Shown here piece by piece: positions 15,661 through 23,318 of a stretch of 64,000 nucleotides of DNA (position 1 is the stretch's first letter; every line of letters starts with the position of its first letter). The translations under genes and the position numbers were made by a program. A model generated the notes under the pieces. It did not search any database, had not been told where the DNA came from, and was given only the letters and a program-made list of their open reading frames with translations. This DNA is from VRUE01 sp963822295. Its GTDB lineage: Bacteria > Actinomycetota > Thermoleophilia > Solirubrobacterales > 70-9. The stretch spans positions 2,418,001 to 2,482,000 of the forward strand of contig CAWGHD010000002.1 in assembly GCA_963822295.1 (NCBI GenBank). Reading direction: 5' to 3'.

Positions 15661-17388
15661 ATGACGAACGCTGAGATCGCAGCCGCCTTCGACGAGCTCG
15701 CAGTCCTCTACGAGTTGGACGGGGCCGTCAAATACCGGGTCCTCGCCTACAGCAACGCTGCCCGGGCGATCCGCGAGAGCCCGGTCTCGGTCGCCGACCT
15801 GGCGGCGGCCGGCCGGGCGACCGAGATCCCCGGCGTCGGCAAGACCCTCGCCGAGAAGATCGACGCCCTGCTGGAGACCGGCGAGGTCCCGGCGGCGGTC
15901 AAGCTGAAGGCGAAGTTCCCGACGACCCTGATCGAGGTGACGCGCGTCCCGGGGCTGGGGGCGAAAACGGCGAAGCGGCTCTACGACGAGCTCGACATCG
16001 CCACCCTCGAGGACCTCAGGGAGGCGGCGGAGGGGGAGCGGATCCGCGGCGTCAAAGGGCTCGGGCCGAAGGTCGAGGAGAACGTCCTCGCCTCGCTCGA
16101 GCGGCTCGGCGAGCCGGGGGGAGAGGGGCCGCACCGCGTCCTGCTCTCGAAGGCGCGCCCCGTCGCGGAGGCGCTGGCCGCCGAACTGCGCGAGCATCCC
16201 GCCGCCAACCGGGTCGAGGTCGCCGGCTCGGTCCGCCGCTGGGCCGAGACCTGCAAGGACATCGACCTGATCGCGACCGCGACCGAGCCGGCCGCGCTCG
16301 CCGAGGCGCTGGCCTCGAACCCGCTGGTCGCCGGCTCCGGCAACCCCGGGCCCAACGGGGTCCGCGCCCAGACCCACAACGGGATCCGGATCGACCTGCG
16401 GATCGTCGCCCCGGAGGCCTTCGGCAACCTGCTCCAGCACTTCACCGGCTCCCAGGCGCACAACGTCAAGCTGCGCGAGGAAGCGGTGGCGCGCGGCCTC
16501 TCGGTGTCCGAGCACGGGATCACCGACACCGAGAGCGGCGAGACCGAGCTCTGCGACAGCGAGGAGCGGGTCTACGAGCGCCTCGGCTACGCCTACATCG
16601 AGCCCGAGCTGCGCGAGGGACGGGGCGAGCTGAGGGCGGCCCGCGAGGGGGAGCTCCCGGACCTGGTCACGATCGACGAGATCCGCGGCGACCTCCACTC
16701 CCACACCACGCTCTCCGACGGGCGCAACACGCTCGAGGAGATGGCCGAGGCCGGGCGCGAGCGCGGCTACGCCTACATGGCGATCACCGATCACTCGGCG
16801 AGCCACGGCTTCGGCGACCACGTCACCGCCGAGCGCCTCTGGGAGCGGATCGAGGAGATCCGCGATTGGAACAAGGGAAAGAAGGGCTTCCGCCTGCTCG
16901 CCGGCTCCGAGATCAACATCGGCCTCGACGGCTCGCTCGACTACCCCGACGACCTGGTCGCGGCGCTCGACTGGGTCGTCGCCAGCGTCCACACCTCGTT
17001 CTCGGTCTCGCCCGAGCAGATGACGGAGCGGGTGCTGACGGCGATCGAGAACCCCCACGTCGACTGCATCGGCCACCTGACCGGGCGCTTGATCGGGCGG
17101 CGCGAGCCCTACGCGATCGACGTCGAGGCGGTCGCCGCGGCGGCCGCCGCAAACGGGACGATGATCGAGATCAACGGCAACCCCAACCGCCGCGACCTCT
17201 CCGAGCAGCACGCGCGGCTCGCCCGCGACGCGGGCGTCGCCATCGTCCTCAACACCGACGCCCACGGGGTCGAGACCCTCGACAACATGGCCTACGGAAT
17301 CGCCACCGCCCGCCGCGCCTGGCTGACCGCGGACGACATCGCCAACACCCGCGGCTGGGCGGCCTTCAAGAAGCTGCTGAAGAAGTAG
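15661..17388 (+). CDS. polX: PolX-family DNA polymerase/3'-5' exonuclease with PHP domain
   Basis: 575 residues, similar in length to Bacillus PolX. N-terminal helix-hairpin-helix lyase-like region (IPGVGKTLAEKI, VPGLGAKTAKRLY, VKGLGPKVEENV), nucleotidyltransferase centre (VAGSVRR, CKDIDLIATA with the catalytic Asp pair), and a C-terminal PHP phosphoesterase (GDLHSHTTLSDG, AITDHSASHG, ASVHTSF, NTDAHG). The family fills gaps in base-excision repair and trims 3' ends. I start at 15661 (MTNAEIAAAF, usual N-terminus); in-frame ATGs at 15649 and 15652 are alternatives. A 7-bp GC hairpin (17388-17404) follows the stop. Confidence 0.93.
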   Translation: MTNAEIAAAFDELAVLYELDGAVKYRVLAYSNAARAIRESPVSVADLAAAGRATEIPGVGKTLAEKIDALLETGEVPAAVKLKAKFPTTLIEVTRVPGLGAKTAKRLYDELDIATLEDLREAAEGERIRGVKGLGPKVEENVLASLERLGEPGGEGPHRVLLSKARPVAEALAAELREHPAANRVEVAGSVRRWAETCKDIDLIATATEPAALAEALASNPLVAGSGNPGPNGVRAQTHNGIRIDLRIVAPEAFGNLLQHFTGSQAHNVKLREEAVARGLSVSEHGITDTESGETELCDSEERVYERLGYAYIEPELREGRGELRAAREGELPDLVTIDEIRGDLHSHTTLSDGRNTLEEMAEAGRERGYAYMAITDHSASHGFGDHVTAERLWERIEEIRDWNKGKKGFRLLAGSEINIGLDGSLDYPDDLVAALDWVVASVHTSFSVSPEQMTERVLTAIENPHVDCIGHLTGRLIGRREPYAIDVEAVAAAAAANGTMIEINGNPNRRDLSEQHARLARDAGVAIVLNTDAHGVETLDNMAYGIATARRAWLTADDIANTRGWAAFKKLLKK

Positions 17389-17404
17389 GGCGGCGGGGCC
17401 GCCC
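17388..17404 (+). terminator. GC hairpin after polX
   Basis: gggcggc / gccgccc stem, 3-nt loop, no T run, between convergent polX and the membrane gene. Weak terminator candidate. Confidence 0.35.
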
Positions 17405-17410
17405 GCGGCC

Positions 17411-17932
17411 CTAGGGCGTCGCCCGCAGGCGGTCGCTGCTCAGGCCCGGCGTGCGGACCAGTTCGACCGGGCTCAGTGCGGAGTTGGGCACGACATAGAA
17501 TTTGACCCCGTCGCGAACCTCGACGCCGAGCACCGCGGCCTCGTGCGAGCGCCAGGCGAGCGCCATCATCAGCGCATAGCCGGCGCCGATCGTGGCGACG
17601 CCCGGGAAGAAGATCCCGAGCACACCGGCCAGCAGGGCGCTGGCGCCGATCGGCCAGAGCCGCCCGAAGGCGATCCGGCCGGGGGCCTCGGCGGGCAGGC
17701 TGGTCGCCGTGCGGGCCCGGGCGAGGGCGTCGCGGACGCCGTCCGCCGCGCGCGCCGGCCGCCCCAGGTAGAGGCCGAGGACGAGCGCGATCAGCCACCA
17801 TCCGGCGGCGATCAGGATCGTCAGCGACGGGCTGTCGTTGCGGTCGATCGAGATCGCCGCCACCGCCCCCAGCACGGTCGCCTCGCCGGCGGCGAGGAAG
17901 ACGGAGAGGCGCAGGAGGTCGGTGTACGGCAC
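17411..17932 (-). CDS. Membrane protein, hypothetical
   Basis: 173 residues with about four hydrophobic helices (LSVFLAAGEATVLGAVAAIS, LTILIAAGWWLIALVLGLYL, IGASALLAGVLGIFFPGVAT, GYALMMALAWRSH) and a C-terminal soluble tail (EVRDGVKFYVVPNSALSPVEL). Family not recognised. Its GTG start (17932) abuts the stop of the trehalose-phosphatase gene, so the two are co-translated; any functional link is a guess. Confidence 0.75.
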   Translation of the reverse strand: MPYTDLLRLSVFLAAGEATVLGAVAAISIDRNDSPSLTILIAAGWWLIALVLGLYLGRPARAADGVRDALARARTATSLPAEAPGRIAFGRLWPIGASALLAGVLGIFFPGVATIGAGYALMMALAWRSHEAAVLGVEVRDGVKFYVVPNSALSPVELVRTPGLSSDRLRATP

Positions 17933-18754
17933 CTATGCCTCCAGCGACTCGAGGATCGCGAGCCAGCCCTCCGGCCCCTCGACCAAGATGTCGGACTCCT
18001 CGGCCAGCTCGGGCGGCGCCTCCGCGGAGATGACGCCGACGCAGACCGCGGTCCGCAGCGCCCCCTCGTCGCGCAGTGCCCGCAGGCGCCGGAACGCGTC
18101 GAGGTCGGTGCGGTCGTCGCCCGCGTACGCCACGACGGCGACGCCGTCGGCGGCGAGCAGCGCCGCCACGGCCGCGCCCTTGCCCCCGCCGCCCACCGGC
18201 CGCACCTCCAGCACCTTGCGGCCCCAGTGGGGCTCGAGGCCGGCCCGCCCGGCATCGGCGGCGATCTCGTGTGCGCGCGCCTCGGCCGCGCGCTCGTCCT
18301 CGGCGCCGCGCCAGTGCAGGGCCTGGATCGGGCCCTTGTCCTCGGGGCGCAGCCCCAGCTCCAAGAGCTCCCCCGCGTCGAGCCCGGCGAGGAACTCGCC
18401 GGCGCCGTCCTCGCGCCCCTCGAGCGAGGGGTCGAGCCGCGGCCGCTCCTCGCCCGGGAGCAGCAGCTCGAGGCCGTGGTTTCCGGCGTAGGCGATCCCC
18501 TCGACGCCGACGATCCGCCTCGCCTCCGTCGCCTGCCGCCCGGAGACGCAGCCGACCAGCGCGTAGCGCTCGCTCAGCCGCTCGAGCAGCTCGGCGGCCG
18601 GCGCCGGGACGGCGGCGTCCTCGGGGCGCTCGACGATCGGCGCCAGGGTGCCGTCGACGTCGGTGAGGATCGCCGTCCGCGACGGATCCGCGCGCAGCGC
18701 GTCGAGCAGGGCAGCCTCGTCCCCGCCGACGCCCGGACTGGATTCGGGAGTCAC
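17933..18754 (-). CDS. otsB: Trehalose-phosphatase (HAD family)
   Basis: 273 residues. HAD-type phosphatase with motif 1 ILTDVDGTLAPIVE (nucleophile Asp and acid/base Asp), CVSGRQA, YAGNHGLEL (trehalose-phosphatase hallmark), GGKGAAVAALL and motif 4 AGDDRTDLDAF. Removes phosphate from trehalose 6-phosphate to give trehalose. No trehalose-6-phosphate synthase gene is in the window. I use the GTG at 18754 (MTPESSPGVGG), which is 7 nt after a GATACT box and avoids overlap with the divergent tauE gene; a longer frame to 18988 runs antisense to that gene and is unlikely. Confidence 0.9.
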   Translation of the reverse strand: MTPESSPGVGGDEAALLDALRADPSRTAILTDVDGTLAPIVERPEDAAVPAPAAELLERLSERYALVGCVSGRQATEARRIVGVEGIAYAGNHGLELLLPGEERPRLDPSLEGREDGAGEFLAGLDAGELLELGLRPEDKGPIQALHWRGAEDERAAEARAHEIAADAGRAGLEPHWGRKVLEVRPVGGGGKGAAVAALLAADGVAVVAYAGDDRTDLDAFRRLRALRDEGALRTAVCVGVISAEAPPELAEESDILVEGPEGWLAILESLEA

Positions 18755-18760
18755 GGCATC

Positions 18761-18767
18761 TAGTATC
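18761..18767. promoter_or_regulatory. Overlapping divergent -10 boxes (otsB / TauE)
   Basis: TAGTAT on the plus strand (18761-18766) is 6 nt before the ATG at 18773; GATACT on the minus strand (18767-18762) is 7 nt before the GTG at 18754. The two boxes occupy the same bases, so the two promoters should exclude each other. Confidence 0.45.
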
Positions 18768-18772
18768 GCGCG

Positions 18773-19135
18773 ATGAACGAGCGGACCCTGAAGCTCGCCG
18801 CGATCGGCACCCTCGCCGGGGTCTTCAGCGGCCTCTTCGGGGTCGGCGGCGGCACCGTGATCGTCCCCCTGCTGATCCTCTGGTTCGGCTACGGAGAGCG
18901 CCTGGCGACCGGGACCAGCCTGGCCGCGATCGTCCCGATCGGGCTGCTCGGAGCCCTCGCCCAGGGCGGCATCTACGACAACCTCCACGTCGAGACCGGG
19001 CTGCTGCTCTGCGTGCCCGCGATCGGCGGCGTCCTGATCGGCACCGCGATCCAGCAGCGGATCTCCCAGCGCGCCGTCTCCCTGCTCTTCGCCGCCCTGC
19101 TGGTCGGCATGGCGATCGAGCTGATCCTGCCGTGA
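18773..19135 (+). CDS. TauE/SafE exporter, N-terminal-half-size subunit
   Basis: 120 residues, three to four helices, with the glycine motif FSGLFGVGGGTVIVPLL and GTSLAAIVP that mark one repeat unit of the TauE/SafE (DUF81) family of sulfite/sulfonate-type anion exporters. A normal member has about 250 residues with two such units; here the second unit is a separate gene starting at 19132, overlapping by GTGA. The two products probably assemble as a heterodimer. ATG is 6 nt after TAGTAT, suggesting a leaderless mRNA. Confidence 0.85.
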   Translation: MNERTLKLAAIGTLAGVFSGLFGVGGGTVIVPLLILWFGYGERLATGTSLAAIVPIGLLGALAQGGIYDNLHVETGLLLCVPAIGGVLIGTAIQQRISQRAVSLLFAALLVGMAIELILP

Positions 19136-19527
19136 ACGGCGCGACCGACATCGAGATCCTGCTCGCGGTCCTGCTCGCGCTCGCCGGGGGGCTCGCCGGG
19201 GGCCTGGTCGGCGTCGGCGGCGGCGTCCTCTTCGTCCCGGCGCTGACGATCTTCATCGGCCTCTCCCAGGTCGAGGCGGAGTCCACCTCGCTGCTGATGA
19301 TCGTCTTCGTCGCTCTCGTCGGCTCCTACCGCCAGCGCTCCTACGGCAACGTCAACCTGCGCAACGCGCTGCTGGTCGGGGCTCTCTCCCCGCTCGGCGT
19401 GCTGATCGGCGTCGTGGTCGCCAACAACGTCCCGGAACGCGCCCTCCAGCTCGCCTTCGCGGCCCTTGCGCTGTTCTTCGCCCTCCAGCTCACCCGCAGG
19501 GCGCTCTCCGCGCCCGCAAGCGAATAG
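19132..19527 (+). CDS. TauE/SafE exporter, second half-size subunit
   Basis: 131 residues; repeats the family motif as LAGGLVGVGGGVLFVPALT with ESTSLLMIVFVALVGSYRQ and a final hydrophobic helix. GTG start overlaps the stop of the first half (GTGA). Together the two genes equal one normal-length transporter, so an inner-membrane anion exporter built from two chains is the likely product. Substrate unknown. Confidence 0.85.
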   Translation: MNGATDIEILLAVLLALAGGLAGGLVGVGGGVLFVPALTIFIGLSQVEAESTSLLMIVFVALVGSYRQRSYGNVNLRNALLVGALSPLGVLIGVVVANNVPERALQLAFAALALFFALQLTRRALSAPASE

Positions 19528-19552
19528 TCAAGGGGCGCCGAGCGCCCATCGG

Positions 19553-19558
19553 TAGTCT
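19553..19558 (+). promoter_or_regulatory. Putative -10 box of the PAC2 gene
   Basis: TAGTCT, 6 nt before the GTG at 19565. Confidence 0.35.
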
Positions 19559-19564
19559 CAAAGT

Positions 19565-20428
19565 GTGGATTCACTCACCTGGGAGAGCGACATCCCGCAG
19601 TTGCGCTCGCCGATGCTCGTCTGCTCCTTCCGCGGCTGGAACGACGCGGCCAACGCCGCCTCACGCGCCCTCGCCTCGATAGCGGAGGCGCTCGACGCCG
19701 AGCTGGTCGCGCAGGTCGATCCCGAGGAGTTCTTCGACTTCCAGACGACGAGGCCGACGATCACGCTCAAGGACGGCCAGGCCCGCCACATCGAGTGGCC
19801 GCACAACAACCTCTACGCGGTGCGGGTACCGACCGCCGACCGCGACCTCGTCCTCCTCGACGGCACCGAGCCGAACCTGCGCTGGCGCACCTTCTCGGAA
19901 GGGATCGCGACCGCCGCGGACACGCTCGGCGCGGAGATGGTGATCACGATGGGCGCCCTGATCGCCGAGGTCTCCCACACGCTCCCGGTGCCGATAACCG
20001 GGCTCGCCTCGAGCGAGGAGCTGGTCGAGGAGCTCGACCTCGAGCGCTCCAACTACGAGGGCCCGACCGGGATCGTCGGCGTCGTCCACGACTGCTGCCG
20101 GCAGCTCGGCATGACCTCGGCCTCGCTCTGGGCCGCCGTCCCCCATTACGTCGCCGCCGTCCCCAACCCGAAGGCGGCGCTGGCCCTGTTGCGCCGGCTG
20201 GAGAGCCTGACCGGCATCGCGGTCGAGGCCTCCGACCTCGAGGAGGAGACCGAGAGCTACGAGGAGCAGATCGGCCGCGCCGTCGCCGCCAACCCCGAGA
20301 TCAAGGAGCTGGTCGAGCGGATCGAGGCCGAGCAGGTCGAGCAGCTCGGCGACGAAGGGACCGACCTGCCGAGCGCCGACACGATCGCCCGCGACTTCCA
20401 GCATTTCCTGCGCCAGCAGGGCAAATAG
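19565..20428 (+). CDS. PAC2-family protein (proteasome assembly chaperone-like)
   Basis: 287 residues. Matches the actinobacterial PAC2 family: LVCSFRGWNDAANAASRAL near the N-terminus, PEEFFDFQTTRPTI, ADRDLVLLDGTEPNLRW, MGALIAEVSHTLPVPITGLAS and AAVPHYVAAVPNPKAALALL. The C-terminus (residues 220-287) is acidic and helical. The family is related to archaeal/eukaryotic proteasome assembly chaperones, but its bacterial role is not established. No proteasome genes are in the window. Confidence 0.88.
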   Translation: MDSLTWESDIPQLRSPMLVCSFRGWNDAANAASRALASIAEALDAELVAQVDPEEFFDFQTTRPTITLKDGQARHIEWPHNNLYAVRVPTADRDLVLLDGTEPNLRWRTFSEGIATAADTLGAEMVITMGALIAEVSHTLPVPITGLASSEELVEELDLERSNYEGPTGIVGVVHDCCRQLGMTSASLWAAVPHYVAAVPNPKAALALLRRLESLTGIAVEASDLEEETESYEEQIGRAVAANPEIKELVERIEAEQVEQLGDEGTDLPSADTIARDFQHFLRQQGK

Positions 20429-20491
20429 GGGTCTAGGTACGTATCAGTACGGGTTTTTGTCGGTGAAATCCGGCTTTTGGGCCAATTGCCC

Positions 20492-20520
20492 TTGAAATCT
20501 GGGTCCGTTCATGTTCTCAT
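20492..20520 (+). promoter_or_regulatory. Shared promoter motif, copy 1
   Basis: TTGAAAT at the 5' end, GGTCCGT in the middle, TGTTCTCAT at the 3' end, 7 nt before the ATG at 20528. Same 29-bp layout as 21358-21386 and 22004-22032. TTGAAA and TCTCAT are 17 bp apart, as for a -35/-10 pair. Confidence 0.6.
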
Positions 20521-20527
20521 TTAGGCG

Positions 20528-21157
20528 ATGCGGAAGGCGCTTCAAAGATTCACCCTTGCGGCGGTCGCCCTGGCGGCGCTGAGCCTGGCCCCCCAGGTCG
20601 CGGCGGCCCCGGACGGCAACCAGTGGGTCGGCCTCGACAGCGGCCGCGTCGGAGACTTCCTCTGGTCGGTCAAGGCGAAGCGCCCGGACGGGCCGGCCGG
20701 CCACGGGCCGCAGGGCGCCAAACACCCATGCCTGCTCGTCGGCACGACTCTGGAACTCGGCCCGCTCACCCACCTGAGGAGCAAATACCGGATGTGCCTC
20801 GGCGCAGCGGACCAGCTCAATCCCGCAGATCCGCCGCTGGTCGCCAGCGGCGTGCAGCGGGTGGACTCGAGCTCGGTCGAGGCGACCGCGGTCGGGATGA
20901 TCTTCGCCCCCGCCGTCAGCCGGGTCAGGGTCACCTACGCGAGCGGCGGGACGGCGACGCTGCCTCTCCACAAGCTGAGCCCGGTGCAGGCGCGCGACGC
21001 CAGCCTCAACCGTTTCCGCTACACGGCCTTCGCCGTCCGCGGCCTCTGGTGCGCGGAACGGCTGGTCAGCCTCGACGCCGCGGGTCGCCCGCTCTGGGAC
21101 AGCGGCGCTGACGACTACCAATGCGACCCCGAGTCGCTCGTCGCCGGCACTTCCTGA
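20528..21157 (+). CDS. Secreted four-cysteine protein A, hypothetical
   Basis: 209 residues with a signal peptide (RFTLAAVALAALSLAPQVAAA). The mature part is paralogous to the protein at 22704-23318: shared VKAKRP/VKAKRA, KHPCLL/RRPCLS, KYRMC/RYRSC, AVGMIFAPA/AVGMAFAPA, RYTAFAV/RYAAFAV, LWCAERLVSLDAAG/GWCAVRLVSYDAAG and LWDSGADD/LWDSGADE. Four Cys (at HPC, RMC, LWC, YQC) are conserved and could form two disulfides. Family and function unknown. Its ATG directly follows a promoter motif also found before the two TetR-type genes downstream. Confidence 0.8.
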   Translation: MRKALQRFTLAAVALAALSLAPQVAAAPDGNQWVGLDSGRVGDFLWSVKAKRPDGPAGHGPQGAKHPCLLVGTTLELGPLTHLRSKYRMCLGAADQLNPADPPLVASGVQRVDSSSVEATAVGMIFAPAVSRVRVTYASGGTATLPLHKLSPVQARDASLNRFRYTAFAVRGLWCAERLVSLDAAGRPLWDSGADDYQCDPESLVAGTS

Positions 21158-21357
21158 AGCTGACCGTCTCACCGCCCTCGGAAGCCCGCCGGCGGGGCTC
21201 CTGCGCTGCGACCGGCGTGGGCCCCCTGCGTCCCCACCCACTACTGGTACGTCAGAGGATCAATACACGCGACCGTTCCTCGTGCTGTTTCCCCTGTTCT
21301 CGACCACTAAACGCGCTTCCATCATCAAGGGGCTCCCTCGCGGCGCCCGCTCCGTCC

Positions 21358-21386
21358 TTGACATTACGGTCCATATCTGTTCTCAT
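21358..21386 (+). promoter_or_regulatory. Shared promoter motif, copy 2
   Basis: TTGACAT, CGGTCCAT, CTGTTCTCAT in the same 29-bp frame as copy 1 and 3; 31 nt before the GTG at 21418. The rest of 21158-21417 has no gene that I can see. Confidence 0.65.
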
Positions 21387-21417
21387 TTCATCGGCCTTCT
21401 CGGAAAGGTGGCAGGCG

Positions 21418-21948
21418 GTGAACACGGGCGCGGCAAACGGCAGCGGCAGGGGTCGGCAGGGGCCTGCCGGCGTCAGCGCCGCTGCCCGGGTCCGCACCGA
21501 GGGGGATGACTTCTCCGCGAGCTTCGCGCAGCTCCAGGAGGAGGTCCGCAGGGCATGCGCCCTCCACTCCCCATGGGAGGCCAGGGTGGTGGCAGCCCTC
21601 GAGTCCGCGCTTGACTTCGTCTCGGCGCATCCCGGCAAGGCCAAGGCCCTGACCGTCAACGCCCGCCGGCCACAGGATGGAGAGGGGGAGGATCCCGAGC
21701 GAGCGGTGATCGCCTACTTCGCCGCACGGCTCGGCGACGCGGCGCCGGCCGAGAGGCGCTTCCCGATCTCGACGGACGTCGCGATCGTCGAGTCGATAGC
21801 GACGATCGTCAGGGGCCATCTCGTCGAAGGCACGACGAGCGAGCTGCCGAAGGTCGGGCCCGACCTGGTCTATCTGAGCCTGATGCCCTATGTCGGCTTC
21901 GCCGAGGCGCGGCGCTGGGCGTCATCGGCCACCGCTGTTGGAAGTTAA
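21418..21948 (+). CDS. TetR C-terminal-domain protein without HTH
   Basis: 176 residues from the GTG at 21418 (GGAAAGG ribosome site 9 nt before). Residues from about 45 on align with the ligand/dimerisation part of the TetR regulator at 22042-22707: HSPWEARVVAALESALDFVS, then ...KVGPDLVYLSLMPYVGFAEA near the end (compare LKPELVQILLSPYLG). The DNA-binding helix-turn-helix found in that neighbour (AGVSRATFYKQFEDKHA) has no counterpart; the N-terminus is Gly/Arg-rich. It could be a degenerate regulator or a partner that dimerises with the intact TetR. Upstream in-frame sequence does not supply an HTH. Confidence 0.65.
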   Translation: MNTGAANGSGRGRQGPAGVSAAARVRTEGDDFSASFAQLQEEVRRACALHSPWEARVVAALESALDFVSAHPGKAKALTVNARRPQDGEGEDPERAVIAYFAARLGDAAPAERRFPISTDVAIVESIATIVRGHLVEGTTSELPKVGPDLVYLSLMPYVGFAEARRWASSATAVGS

Positions 21949-22003
21949 GGTATGGCAACGTACGCTTTAACACGCCCAAAATACGGTCCAAGCGTCGAAA
22001 GCC

Positions 22004-22032
22004 TTGACATTGCGGTCCATCCGTGTTCTCCT
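22004..22032 (+). promoter_or_regulatory. Shared promoter motif, copy 3
   Basis: TTGACAT, CGGTCCAT, GTGTTCTCCT with spacing identical to copies 1 and 2; ends 9 nt before the GTG at 22042 (3 nt before TTG 22036). Confidence 0.65.
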
Positions 22033-22041
22033 GGCTTGGTC

Positions 22042-22707
22042 GTGATCGACGGGATCGACTACGGCGCGCGGCTCCCCCGCGGACGGCATGGGCTTCCGGA
22101 GGGGGTCGTCGCCGCCAACCAGCGCAACCGCATGCTCACCGCGGCCACCGCCCTGTTCGCCGAGCAGGGCTACGCGTCGCTTGTCGTCAGCGACGTGATC
22201 GAGCGCGCGGGAGTCTCGCGAGCGACCTTCTACAAGCAGTTCGAGGACAAGCACGCCTGCGTCCTCGCCGCCCAGCGCCAGGCCTGGGACTCGCTCCACG
22301 GGCTGATCGCCTCCGCCTGCGCATCCCAGACCGAGTGGCCGCGCGGAGTCGCGGCGGCGGTCGAGGCCGCACTCGAGTTCGCCGCCCTCTCGCCGGGCGG
22401 GGCGCGGCTCGTGCTGGCCTCCAGCTTCGCGACGTCGGAGCCGCGAATGGCCGTCGACGGGCTCGGTGCCCAGGAGGGACTGGTCACCCTGCTCGAGGAG
22501 GGCTCCCAGGGCTGGCCCGCCGCAAGGCCGCCGGGCGGGCTCAGCGGCCAGGCGGCCGTCGGGGCGGCGATGTCGATCATCGGCACCCGGCTCAGCAGCA
22601 GCGGCGACGACCTCTCCGGCCTCAAGCCGGAGCTCGTGCAGATCCTGCTCTCCCCGTATCTGGGCAGCGAAGTGGCCGGTCGTGCCGCGAGGGCGATGGC
22701 CGGATGA
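22042..22707 (+). CDS. TetR-family transcriptional regulator
   Basis: 221 residues. N-terminal TetR DNA-binding domain: RNRMLTAATALFAEQGYASL, VSDVIERAGVSRATFYKQF, EDKHACVLAA; then a helical ligand/dimer domain. A dimeric repressor is expected. I start at GTG 22042, just after promoter motif copy 3; TTG 22036 is an alternative, and an upstream ATG (21952) lies before the motif. It overlaps the secreted protein gene by ATGA, so regulator and secreted protein are co-translated. It may bind the common motif in front of itself, the HTH-less relative and secreted protein A. Confidence 0.85.
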   Translation: MIDGIDYGARLPRGRHGLPEGVVAANQRNRMLTAATALFAEQGYASLVVSDVIERAGVSRATFYKQFEDKHACVLAAQRQAWDSLHGLIASACASQTEWPRGVAAAVEAALEFAALSPGGARLVLASSFATSEPRMAVDGLGAQEGLVTLLEEGSQGWPAARPPGGLSGQAAVGAAMSIIGTRLSSSGDDLSGLKPELVQILLSPYLGSEVAGRAARAMAG

Positions 22708-23318
22708 AGCGGATCGGGTCGGTCGCCCTGCTCGCCCTCGCCCTCTGCGGGGCGATGGTCGCCGGCACCACGGCCGAGCCGGCCGAGCCCCACCCCTGGG
22801 TTGACCTCGCCGACGGGCACCTCGGCGACTACACGTGGACCGTCAAGGCGAAGCGTGCCGGCGGCGACGCCGGCGCCGGGCCCCAGGGGGCGAGGCGGCC
22901 CTGCCTCTCGATCTCGACGACGCGACCGGTCGGCGCCTACAGCTACAGCCGCAGCAGATACCGGAGCTGTGTCGACCCCTCGGCTGTCCTCTCCGTCGCC
23001 GAGCCCCTGGTGATCACGACCGGCATGCGCCCGGGCTTCGGGTCATCCGCCGAGATCACCGCGGTCGGCATGGCCTTCGCCCCGGCGGCCCGCGTCGTCC
23101 GCGCCTCCTTCGCCGACGGCAGCCGGACCTCGATCCACCTCGACCCGCTGACTCCGGCACAGGCGCACGCCGGCGGGCTGGCGCCCCTGCGCTACGCGGC
23201 CTTCGCCGTCCACGGCGGCTGGTGCGCCGTGCGCCTGGTCAGCTACGACGCCGCCGGCGGGCGGCTCTGGGACAGCGGCGCCGACGAGGCCGCCTGCGGC
23301 ACCCAGGGCGCGCCCTAG
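22704..23318 (+). CDS. Secreted four-cysteine protein B, hypothetical
   Basis: 204 residues, signal peptide KRIGSVALLALALCGAMVAG. Paralogue of secreted protein A (20528-21157) with the same four Cys positions (RPC, RSC, GWC, AAC) and the WDSGADE end. Unlike A it has no own promoter motif; it is coupled to the TetR gene by ATGA. Function unknown; export and disulfides suggest an envelope or outside role. Its stop shares CTAG with the convergent helicase/nuclease gene. Confidence 0.8.
   Translation: MKRIGSVALLALALCGAMVAGTTAEPAEPHPWVDLADGHLGDYTWTVKAKRAGGDAGAGPQGARRPCLSISTTRPVGAYSYSRSRYRSCVDPSAVLSVAEPLVITTGMRPGFGSSAEITAVGMAFAPAARVVRASFADGSRTSIHLDPLTPAQAHAGGLAPLRYAAFAVHGGWCAVRLVSYDAAGGRLWDSGADEAACGTQGAP

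Noticed and set aside
17933..18988. Longer otsB starting at 18988
   Set aside because: The extra N-terminus is antisense to the TauE half gene and low-complexity; GTG 18754 has a suitable -10 box.
21121..21417. Longer version of the HTH-less TetR starting near 21121
   Set aside because: The added residues cross the promoter motif at 21358 and show no HTH.
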